Shown: in pieces, positions 48,227-55,450 of the stretch | Layout: each line of letters opens with the position of its first letter | Position numbering within the stretch: position 1 is the stretch's first letter | DNA from: an uncultured Flavobacteriales bacterium | Lineage (GTDB): Bacteria > Bacteroidota > Bacteroidia > Flavobacteriales_D > Crocinitomicaceae | Direction of reading: 5' to 3' | Assembly (NCBI GenBank): GCA_905478665.1 | Contig: CAJQJL010000049.1 | Span: 1 to 56,589 of the forward strand | Length of the DNA stretch: 56,589 bases | Program-made: the position numbers and the translations under genes | The notes under the pieces: generated by a model | What the model saw: the letters and a program-made list of their open reading frames with translations, nothing else | What the model was told of the DNA's origin: nothing | Database searches by the model: none

Positions 48227-50359
48227 GTGAAAATATTCCTTAGAATAGCATTGGTCGTAATCGCATTGGTTGTTGTTGATAACAATGTGCATGCCTCGCG
48301 TATTAAAAGTGGTTATACAGCACTCAGCGTAAAGGACTACTTCAAGGCGAAGAAAATGTTTAGTAAAGGGATGAAATATAATCCTGAAGCTTCATCCTAC
48401 GGCCTTGCAATTATTTACTCTAGAAGTGATAATCCGTTTTCTGACAAAGATTCAGCGTATCGATACATTGTGATTGCCGATACCTCATGGAATTTGGCGA
48501 AAGAACGTAAAAAGGAAAAATGGAAAATATATGGTTGGACTAGACAGGCAATAGATTCAATGAAGCAGGTAATTAGTCGACAGTTTTATGACGAAGTAAC
48601 AACAACGCACACGGTGGAGGCATATACGGAGTTTTTAGGAGCTCATCCATGGTCAAATGATTACGCAAGTGTTTTGCAAACCAGAGATTCATTGGCTTTT
48701 TACAGTGCGATGGCTGAGAACACATCGGAAGCATACAAACAGTTTCTGGATACCTATCCAAAGAGCAATTATGCTTCCATGGCTGAGGACAATTACCACA
48801 ATTCTGATTTTTACGAAAAAACACAAGACGGGACTGTTAACTCCTATCTAAAATTTATTGAAGATTATCCAGAGAGTCCGATGCGTTCTGAAGCCGAATG
48901 GTCTATTTATGAGCTAGTCACTGAACCCAATACTTTGGAGGCATATGAACTATTTGTTTTGGGCTATGACTCGAATGAAAATAATGCGCGCGGATGGAAA
49001 GAGTATTATCAACTGTACATAGCCGAGTATTCGAAAGAACGAATGGAAGCATTTGTGGAGAAATACCCGATTGCTCCAAATCTTGAGGACATCGAAAAAG
49101 ATATTATTTGGCATGATTACACGTTGCTTCAGAATTGCATCGACTTTGAATTTGAAGGTCGGAAATGTGGTTTTATGAATGTGGATGGCGAGCAGATTAT
49201 TGAAGCGACCTACGATTATGTGGGCGCTTTTAAAGATGGTTTGGCGAGTGTAGTGATCAATGAAAAGTATGGATTCGTTGATAAACTGGGTAGATTGCAG
49301 ATCCCCTGTGAATATGAGTCCGCAACTGAATTTAACGAAGGACGATCTGTTGTTGAACGCGAGGGAAAATACGGAATGATCGACAGAAACAATAAACTCT
49401 TGTTGCCTTTCATTTATGAAGATTTAGGGGAGGTTTCCAATGGGCTGATTTACGTTTCGAAAGGAGATAAATATGGTTATGCAGATTTAAATGGAGTGTT
49501 AGTTATACCAGAGAAATTCAATGAAGCATTTGATTTTTCTGAAAAGATCGCGAAAGTAGAGGAGAATGGGAAGTATGGAATGATTAGCACCAACGGTGAG
49601 TATGTTATCCCTGCAAATTTTGAGGTGTTAACTCCATTGACTGATAGTCTTGTTCTCTGTGTTATCGATGGAAAGAAAGGATTGTTAACGAAAAACGGAA
49701 CTCCTGTCATCTCGCCTAAGTACGATCAAATTGGTGCGTTTAAAGACGGTTTGGCATTGGTTTCTCATAATGACACGGTAGAATATATTGATATAACAGG
49801 CGAAGTAGTAATTTCAAAAGGATATAAGACTTATCCCAATTTTTTGTCAAAGGGCGAGTTTAATCAAGGAACAGCAATCGTATACAAGAAAGGGAGTTAT
49901 GGAAAGATCAATACCTACGGAAATGTGATAACGGATCTTGAGTACGATAACATTGGTGTCGGAACAAAGTTCACTCCGTTTGAGAAAGAAGGTTTCTGGG
50001 GCTTGATGAGTGCATCGAACAAATTATTGATTTCAGTTCAATATGAATCATTGGATCTTGTCGACGAGAAGTATGTAGTAGCCAGAATTGGAGATACCTT
50101 GGGGGTGCTTGATTTTAATGGAACCGATATAATTCCTTTTTCTTATACTGGAGTGGAATATTTAAAGAATGGTGCCTTTATTGTATCGAACGGATCGCTC
50201 TTTGGTTTGTACATAGAGGACAAGCTAGTAGCCCCAGTGCAATATGAAGGAATTAGTCTTTTTGCCGACAATTTTGTACATTTAATTAAAGAGGGGAAGT
50301 ATACTTATTACGATTTGAAAAGGAATAAGTTAATAGAGACAAAGGAACAAGGTGAATAA
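48227..50359 (+). CDS. WG-repeat protein, exported
   Basis: About 710 residues. A signal peptide begins with GTG at 48227 (KIFLRIALVVIALVVVDNNVHA); the longer frame from 48179 would put 16 residues in front of it. Residues 30-310 are helical TPR-like units (YTALSVKDYFKAKKMFSKGMKY; EAYTEFLGAHPWSNDYASV; EAYKQFLDTYPKSNYASMAE; NSYLKFIEDYPESPMR). From residue 320 at least nine WG/KYG repeats follow (YDYVGAFKDGLASVVINEKYGFVDK; YGMIDRNNKLLLPFIYED; KYGYADLNGVLVIPEKF; KYGMISTNGEYVIPANF). Both types bind proteins or peptides. It overlaps the next gene by 8 bases. Confidence 0.93.
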   Translation: MKIFLRIALVVIALVVVDNNVHASRIKSGYTALSVKDYFKAKKMFSKGMKYNPEASSYGLAIIYSRSDNPFSDKDSAYRYIVIADTSWNLAKERKKEKWKIYGWTRQAIDSMKQVISRQFYDEVTTTHTVEAYTEFLGAHPWSNDYASVLQTRDSLAFYSAMAENTSEAYKQFLDTYPKSNYASMAEDNYHNSDFYEKTQDGTVNSYLKFIEDYPESPMRSEAEWSIYELVTEPNTLEAYELFVLGYDSNENNARGWKEYYQLYIAEYSKERMEAFVEKYPIAPNLEDIEKDIIWHDYTLLQNCIDFEFEGRKCGFMNVDGEQIIEATYDYVGAFKDGLASVVINEKYGFVDKLGRLQIPCEYESATEFNEGRSVVEREGKYGMIDRNNKLLLPFIYEDLGEVSNGLIYVSKGDKYGYADLNGVLVIPEKFNEAFDFSEKIAKVEENGKYGMISTNGEYVIPANFEVLTPLTDSLVLCVIDGKKGLLTKNGTPVISPKYDQIGAFKDGLALVSHNDTVEYIDITGEVVISKGYKTYPNFLSKGEFNQGTAIVYKKGSYGKINTYGNVITDLEYDNIGVGTKFTPFEKEGFWGLMSASNKLLISVQYESLDLVDEKYVVARIGDTLGVLDFNGTDIIPFSYTGVEYLKNGAFIVSNGSLFGLYIEDKLVAPVQYEGISLFADNFVHLIKEGKYTYYDLKRNKLIETKEQGE

Positions 50360-51125
50360 TTTTTTAGACGCCATAGATAGATATAAGTTCGGGTTGATTG
50401 CGGCTCTTACGACGTATGTCCTTGTTTTTATGTACTTGCAGATGAACTCTTATCAGGCAGTTATTCCCTATGAGCCATTTCCAGATGGCGCTTATGTTGA
50501 TATCCCTAAGGAAGAAATAGAATTACTTCCAGAAAACATCATGGTGCCAGCTAATTTTTCGAACGATGTACAAAATATGGCTCGAGATGTGAACGACACG
50601 CGTGAACGATCCTTTGAAAACTATTCACAGAACAAATCTCAGGCAGATATTGATGCTGAATACAAGGCTTTGGAAGAAGAGATGTACGCAGATGCTGGTG
50701 GATCCAAAACGCGTGAGGAAATAAAAAAAGAAATTGAAAGAAGAAAGGAAGCTGATGCACATGCGGATAAACCAGTCACTCAAAATAAAACGGCTCAGGT
50801 TGGAGGAGATAAGGCCTACGCTGGAAATGTGATGGTTGATTGGAGTTTGGCTTCAAGAAGTCCGCATCAAAGTAATAATTGGTTTATTCGCAACCCTGGT
50901 TACACGTGTGGGCATGGCTCAAGTGGAAAGGTATCAGTCATTATTAAAGTGAATCAAGCAGGAAATGTGGTTACAGCAACTTATGATCCTAGTCAAAGTA
51001 GTGGAGCGAATGCATGTATGATTGAACAGGCAACTAAGTACGCCAAAATTTCAAGATTTGCTTATTCTGGCAGTGCTCCAAAGTCTCAGACAGGTCGAAT
51101 TACTTACACATTCATTTCTCAATAG
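50352..51125 (+). CDS. TonB-like energy-transducer-type protein
   Basis: A 257-residue protein starting at GTG. One N-terminal membrane span (YKFGLIAALTTYVLVFMYLQM) is followed by a long charged middle rich in Glu, Lys and Asp (AEYKALEEEMYADAGGSKTREEIKKEIERR). A TonB C-terminal-like domain follows (VDWSLASRSPHQSNNWFIRNPGYTCG; GKVSVIIKVNQAGNVVTATYDPSQSSGANACMIEQATKY). The typical proline-rich stretch is missing. It overlaps the WG-repeat gene and abuts the acetyltransferase gene, so all three form one operon. It could link a membrane complex to envelope force; not proven. Confidence 0.85.
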   Translation: MNNFLDAIDRYKFGLIAALTTYVLVFMYLQMNSYQAVIPYEPFPDGAYVDIPKEEIELLPENIMVPANFSNDVQNMARDVNDTRERSFENYSQNKSQADIDAEYKALEEEMYADAGGSKTREEIKKEIERRKEADAHADKPVTQNKTAQVGGDKAYAGNVMVDWSLASRSPHQSNNWFIRNPGYTCGHGSSGKVSVIIKVNQAGNVVTATYDPSQSSGANACMIEQATKYAKISRFAYSGSAPKSQTGRITYTFISQ

Positions 51126-52019
51126 ATGAGAGATTTTCTTAGAAAAATCACACCACAGTTTTTGTTGACGTGGTACAGGAAGGGAAAGAAAAATCAGCAA
51201 AATAAGGAACTGCAAGCAAGCAAAGAAAAGGGAGATATTCTTTCTGTAAAAGACCTTGTTCGAGATCTGCAGGCTATCGGTATAGAAAACGGAGACACTT
51301 TACTTGTACATTCTAGCTTGTCAAAAATTGGCTATGTTGAGGAAGGTCCCAAAACGGTGGTAGATGCATTGTTAACTGTTTTGGGAGAGAAAGGAAATTT
51401 ACTCATGCCTACATCGCCCAATGCCTCTATGCAATTGGATTACATTAAAGACTTGGAAGTGTTTGATGTGGAAAATGACAAGTCTAAATTGGGTGCCATC
51501 TCGGAGTACTTTCGACAGCTTCCTGATGCGTTCCGCAGTGCTCATCCGACAGAGCCAGTATCATGTGTTGGCCCAGATACCGAATTCTTTACATCTGAAC
51601 ACTTTGGTTGCCTAACGCCATATACTTCAAAAAGTCCGTTTTACAGGGTTAGCGAACGAAAGGGTAAGATTTTGTATTTGGGGGTGACATTGGATAACGC
51701 AGGAACAAACTTGCATACACTGGAAGATGCGGTTGAGAATTTTAAGTATCCTGTTTATCATTCAGACATCTTTGAAATCGAAGTGAAGTTCAGAAACGGT
51801 GAAATTCGAAAGATGAAAACCAAAGTTCACAACCCTGAACAATCTGTAAAACGCAAGTGTGACGGACTTATCCCGCTCTTTGTTGAGAAAGGCGTAATGA
51901 AGGATGTTAAAGTAGGGAAGGCAAGAGCGTTAATCGTGGATGCGCAAAAGATGCTAGACTGTATGCTCGAGGAGTACGAGCAAAGAGGAGTAACGATGTA
52001 TACGCCGAATGGAGCATAA
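51126..52019 (+). CDS. AAC(3)-like acetyltransferase
   Basis: A 297-residue protein of the aminoglycoside 3-N-acetyltransferase fold (YokD/FrbF-like). Conserved blocks are DTLLVHSSLSKIGYVEEGPKTVVDALLTVLG, NLLMPTSPNASMQ, FRSAHPTEPVSCVGP (catalytic His-Glu site) and GKILYLGVTLDNAGTNLHTLEDAV. Genes of this type also serve cell-wall or natural-product acyl transfer. The company of a WG-repeat and a TonB-like gene points to an envelope sugar or surface polymer rather than drug resistance. It begins directly after the TAG of the upstream gene. Confidence 0.9.
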   Translation: MRDFLRKITPQFLLTWYRKGKKNQQNKELQASKEKGDILSVKDLVRDLQAIGIENGDTLLVHSSLSKIGYVEEGPKTVVDALLTVLGEKGNLLMPTSPNASMQLDYIKDLEVFDVENDKSKLGAISEYFRQLPDAFRSAHPTEPVSCVGPDTEFFTSEHFGCLTPYTSKSPFYRVSERKGKILYLGVTLDNAGTNLHTLEDAVENFKYPVYHSDIFEIEVKFRNGEIRKMKTKVHNPEQSVKRKCDGLIPLFVEKGVMKDVKVGKARALIVDAQKMLDCMLEEYEQRGVTMYTPNGA

Positions 52020-52067
52020 TCGCATCATTATTCTCGTAATCTATTAATTTTTCAATCATCAAATATG

Positions 52068-52075
52068 TACATTTG
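52068..52075 (+). promoter_or_regulatory. Candidate -7 element for menB
   Basis: TACATTTG fits TAnnTTTG and lies 18 bases before the ATG at 52093. No clear -33 TTG is visible at the usual distance. Confidence 0.4.
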
Positions 52076-52092
52076 GGATCAAATGATTTCAT

Positions 52093-52935
52093 ATGAGTAC
52101 GATCAACTGGCAAACGGTAAAAGAATACGAGGATATTACTTTTCAACAAGCAGACGGCGTGGCGCGAATTGCATTCAATAGACCTGAGTGTAGAAATGCT
52201 TTTCGTCCAAAAACAGTGGATGAATTGTGGGAAGCATTGGTTATCTGTCATGAGCATCAGGAAATAGGAGTTGTTCTAATTACAGGTGAAGGACCCTCAC
52301 CAAAAGATGGAGGATGGGCATTTTGTTCAGGTGGAGATCAGCGTGTGAGATCAACAACCGGCTATAAAGGGACTGACGGTATTAACCGTTTTAACATTTT
52401 GGATGTTCAAAGACAAATCCGATTCATGAATAAAGTTGTTATTGCTGTGGTTCCTGGTTGGGCAGTTGGTGGTGGTCACAGTTTACATGTGGTTTGCGAC
52501 TTGACGTTAGCAAGTAAGGAACACGCTATTTTTAAACAAACGGATGCTGATGTTGCGAGTTTTGATGGAGGTTTTGGTTCTGCATATCTTGCAAGGCAAG
52601 TTGGGCAAAAAAGAGCGAGAGAAATCTTTTTTCTAGGTAGAGACTATTCAGCGCAAGAAGCATTTGATATGGGAATGATTAATGCAGTTGTTCCTCACGA
52701 TGAATTAGAGCAAACAGCCTACGAGTGGGCACAGGAAATAATGACTAAGAGTCCAACAGCTATCAAGATGTTGAAATTTGGATTTAACCTTATTGACGAT
52801 GGGTTGGTAGGTCAACAAGTGTACGCTGGAGAAGCTACGCGTTTGGCGTATGGAACAGAAGAAGCAGAGGAGGGGAGGAATGCATTTCTTGAGAAGAGAA
52901 AACGCGATTTCTCTAAATTCCCAAAATTTCCTTAA
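52093..52935 (+). CDS. menB: 1,4-dihydroxy-2-naphthoyl-CoA synthase
   Basis: A 280-residue crotonase that closes the naphthoate ring in menaquinone synthesis. Family marks are GVARIAFNRPECRNAFRPKTV, GEGPSPKDGGWAFCSGGDQRVRSTTGY (the long loop typical of MenB), VVPGWAVGGGHSLHVVCDLTLAS (oxyanion and bicarbonate region), and DADVASFDGGFGSAYLARQVGQKRAREIFFLGR. Full length and no odd residues. It stands alone here, without other men genes, and ends before a terminator. Confidence 0.97.
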   Translation: MSTINWQTVKEYEDITFQQADGVARIAFNRPECRNAFRPKTVDELWEALVICHEHQEIGVVLITGEGPSPKDGGWAFCSGGDQRVRSTTGYKGTDGINRFNILDVQRQIRFMNKVVIAVVPGWAVGGGHSLHVVCDLTLASKEHAIFKQTDADVASFDGGFGSAYLARQVGQKRAREIFFLGRDYSAQEAFDMGMINAVVPHDELEQTAYEWAQEIMTKSPTAIKMLKFGFNLIDDGLVGQQVYAGEATRLAYGTEEAEEGRNAFLEKRKRDFSKFPKFP

Positions 52936-53000
52936 TGTTCATTCGATAACATTCTTTTAGCAAACGATTTCATTTTATTTGAAAATAGAGAAAATCAAAA

Positions 53001-53028
53001 GGCGGCCCAAGTATGGACCGCCTTTCTT
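53001..53028 (+). terminator. Rho-independent terminator after menB
   Basis: GGCGGCCC and GGACCGCC-type arms (53001-53022) form a GC-rich hairpin followed by TTTCTTTT. It lies 65 bases after the menB stop and would end that transcript before the convergent gene at 53106. Confidence 0.8.
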
Positions 53029-53105
53029 TTCTAGCTCAACCAAAGCTATGTAGCTTACTTGCCATTAAGACGCATGTATTTTCGACTTCTTACAAAAAGG
53101 CAAAA

Positions 53106-53978
53106 TTAATTTTCGAGAGGAATGGTGAATCTAACTCCAACCGTGAATTCTGGGGTGTCTGGATAATTAGATTTCATGAATCGAACCGTGCGATATTCTG
53201 CGAAGACAAAGCCCCACCAATAGCCAAGATGAGCGAAGAAACGAAGTTCATTCCAATGATGTACATTTCGTGTTTTCAATTTCGCGTCGCCGTTTTGTTC
53301 GATCATTCTTGCAACCAATGGTAAATTGTACTTCACACCGATATCCAGTATTTTTCGATTCTTGGCATAAATAGAAGTAAGAAAGGAAATTGGAAGACTA
53401 AAATTGGAAAAGCTTTGTCGGTCTAAGAAAACGGATGTATCACTGAATGAAAAACTGCCATAATTTGTCTGATGGTAGGCAAGTCCAGTTTCAAAACCTA
53501 AGGCGAAGGGTGAATTTCCTAAGCGCCAATCTGGGCCTATTGTGTAAGAAAAATCGAAACTGTTATTCCATTGATTATTGGCGTCTAAGGGCAGGCCTGT
53601 GCCAAATTGCCAGTTCACATTGACAAATTCATCAGTCTTTCCATTTGAAATTGAATCTTCCTCAGATGTTTCGGAGTTCACGTATTCTTCAATATTTATA
53701 TATAGTTCTGTCACAGTGTTCTCCATGATTTCGAGGGAAGTACTGTAGAGCCGTTCGCTACTGGAAATTATAGCCTTGTACACTCCGACTGGAATACTGT
53801 CAATCGTACCGTCATAAGTAAGTTCATATTCCAAGTGCACATCTCTAGAATTCAATTCGAGAGCAAACGTGTCAACATCATCATCTGTGTTAATGTAAAC
53901 TGAATAATTCAAACTGCCCGTTTGAGCAGTGCTAATCCTTAGTGCAAAAAGAAAAAGTATGAGAATGAGTGATTTCAT
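53106..53978 (-). CDS. Exported outer-membrane-barrel-like protein with PEGA-like N-terminal part
   Basis: A 290-residue exported protein with a signal (MKSLILILFLFALRISTAQ). Residues 20-110 resemble a PEGA-like sandwich (SLNYSVYINTDDDVDTFALEL; YDGTIDSIPVGVYKAIISSSERLYS). The remaining two-thirds is aromatic and amphipathic with alternating strands and final Asn (WNNSFDFSYTIGPDWRLGNS; EFTVGVRFTIPLEN), as in a small outer-membrane beta-barrel of unknown specificity. No neighbour suggests a function. The gene is leftward and follows a terminator-flanked dehydrogenase gene. Confidence 0.8.
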   Translation of the reverse strand: MKSLILILFLFALRISTAQTGSLNYSVYINTDDDVDTFALELNSRDVHLEYELTYDGTIDSIPVGVYKAIISSSERLYSTSLEIMENTVTELYINIEEYVNSETSEEDSISNGKTDEFVNVNWQFGTGLPLDANNQWNNSFDFSYTIGPDWRLGNSPFALGFETGLAYHQTNYGSFSFSDTSVFLDRQSFSNFSLPISFLTSIYAKNRKILDIGVKYNLPLVARMIEQNGDAKLKTRNVHHWNELRFFAHLGYWWGFVFAEYRTVRFMKSNYPDTPEFTVGVRFTIPLEN

Positions 53979-53990
53979 AGGTATAAAAAA

Positions 53991-54017
53991 AGTGTTTTAG
54001 AAGATTCTAAAACACTT
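53991..54017 (-). terminator. Rho-independent terminator after 3-hydroxyacyl-CoA dehydrogenase
   Basis: AGTGTTTTAGAA (53991-54002) and its complement (54005-54016) form a long stem, followed on the minus strand by seven T. It terminates the leftward transcript from 54929 before the next leftward gene. Confidence 0.85.
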
Positions 54018-54038
54018 AACGTCAAATGAGTTGGTTTG

Positions 54039-54929
54039 TTACTTTTTGAAGTTGTCAGCTACGATCAAATCTTTGGTTCCATGTCCCCAAGAATAGAATC
54101 CTTCGCCATTCTTAATGCCTAATTTGCCAGCTGTTACCATGTTTACAAGTAATGGACACGGTGCGTATTTCGAGTTTCCAAAACCTTCGTATAAAACTTC
54201 CATAATTGCCAAACAAACATCTAAACCGATGAAGTCAGCCAATTGAAGAGGTCCCATTGGATGCGCCATTCCAAGCTTCATCACAGTGTCAATTTCTTCA
54301 ACACCCGCTACTCCTTCATGCAATGTTATGATCGCTTCATTGATCATGGGCATTAAAATACGATTGGCAACAAAACCAGGATAATCATTTACTTCAACAG
54401 GAACCTTGTTCAACTTACGTGACGTTTCCATGATTAAATCAGTTACTTCATCAGATGTTGAGTAACCACGAATGATCTCCACCAATTTCATCACTGGAAC
54501 TGGGTTCATAAAGTGCATTCCAATTACTTTGTCGGGACGCGAAGTAACCGCTGCAATTTTTGTAATTGAAATTGAAGAGGTGTTTGTAGCAAGAATTACG
54601 TTTGCATCAGTCACTTCATCAAGATTCTTAAATATTTTTAATTTCAAATCTATGTTCTCGGTAGCAGCTTCAACAACGAGGTCAACGCCCCGAACACCTT
54701 CACTTACATCTGTAAATGTCGTGATGTTAGCAAGTGTTGCTGCTTTGTCGTCTTCTGAAATTTTCTCTTTAGAAACCATGCGATCTAAATTCTTAGTGAT
54801 CGTGGCTACTCCTTTGTCTAAAGAAGCTTGAGCGATATCAATCAATGATACCTTGTATCCAAATTGAGCAAAAGTGTGGGCAATACCATTCCCCATCGTT
54901 CCTGCTCCAATAACTGCTACGTTTTTCAT
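54039..54929 (-). CDS. 3-hydroxybutyryl-CoA dehydrogenase
   Basis: A 296-residue dehydrogenase of fatty-acid/butyrate metabolism. The NAD motif is VIGAGTMGNGIAHTFAQFGY, ATNTSSISITKIAA precedes the catalytic His in IGMHFMNPVPVMKLVEIIRG, and NDYPGFVANRILMPMINEAI is the C-terminal domain start. It is the size of the single-domain bacterial enzyme (Hbd/PaaH). It stands alone behind a good promoter (54970-54999) and before a terminator. Substrate chain length cannot be told from sequence. Confidence 0.95.
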   Translation of the reverse strand: MKNVAVIGAGTMGNGIAHTFAQFGYKVSLIDIAQASLDKGVATITKNLDRMVSKEKISEDDKAATLANITTFTDVSEGVRGVDLVVEAATENIDLKLKIFKNLDEVTDANVILATNTSSISITKIAAVTSRPDKVIGMHFMNPVPVMKLVEIIRGYSTSDEVTDLIMETSRKLNKVPVEVNDYPGFVANRILMPMINEAIITLHEGVAGVEEIDTVMKLGMAHPMGPLQLADFIGLDVCLAIMEVLYEGFGNSKYAPCPLLVNMVTAGKLGIKNGEGFYSWGHGTKDLIVADNFKK

Positions 54930-54969
54930 AGTTTATTTGTTTTTCTTTTCTGCAGATTGTAATAAAGAA

Positions 54970-54999
54970 CAAAGATAATATCCATGGTTCAATATCCAA
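54970..54999 (-). promoter_or_regulatory. Candidate promoter for the dehydrogenase gene
   Basis: On the minus strand TTG (54999-54997) and TATCTTTG (54977-54970) are separated by 19 bases, an ideal Bacteroidetes layout, with a leader of about 35 bases to the ATG at 54929. Confidence 0.6.
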
Positions 55000-55030
55000 C
55001 TTCTAATTCCATTCCCTACATTTACAATTC

Positions 55031-55426
55031 ATGGAAACCAATGTGCCAATAGTATTTTATGATGGAGATTGTGGATTTTGCAATCGATCCGTAGCGTTTG
55101 TGCTAAAGCACGACAAAACGAAATCAATCTCTTTTGCTCCTTTGCAAAGTGAATCGACGGTGAATCTTTTTAAAGATCGTGGGTGGGATGCTCCCGACCT
55201 GAGCACTTTTTATTTTTTGGAAAATGGAGACTTGTCTGAAAAGTCGACGGCTGCGTTGAAAGTAGCCAAGTATTTCAGCTTTCCTCAGTCTATTTCGCGC
55301 ATTGGTTGGGTAATCCCTCGGTTCATTAGAGATTGGTTCTATGATGGTATCGCAAAGCGAAGACAGCGTTTGTCGAAAGGTTATTGTGTAATGCCTAATC
55401 TTGAAGATCGAAAACGGTTCTTGTAA
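55031..55426 (+). CDS. DCC family thiol-disulfide oxidoreductase-like protein (DUF393)
   Basis: A 131-residue protein with the family signature DGDCGFCNRSVAF (DxxCxxC), followed by SISFAPLQSES, STFYFLENGDLSEKSTAALKVAKY and WVIPRFIRDWFYDGIAKRR. The pattern DCC..(I/V)...D(H/K) and the C-terminal YD.(I/V)A..R are typical. It is predicted to be a small thioredoxin-like fold; the actual redox role is not settled for the family. It is transcribed rightwards, 101 bases from the divergent dehydrogenase start. Confidence 0.93.
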   Translation: METNVPIVFYDGDCGFCNRSVAFVLKHDKTKSISFAPLQSESTVNLFKDRGWDAPDLSTFYFLENGDLSEKSTAALKVAKYFSFPQSISRIGWVIPRFIRDWFYDGIAKRRQRLSKGYCVMPNLEDRKRFL

Positions 55427-55450
55427 GGTATTAGTTGTACGTAACAGAGC

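Noticed and set aside
51126-52019. AAC(3)-like gene as an aminoglycoside resistance determinant
   Set aside because: The family includes many non-resistance enzymes and the operon context is envelope-like with no mobile or resistance genes.
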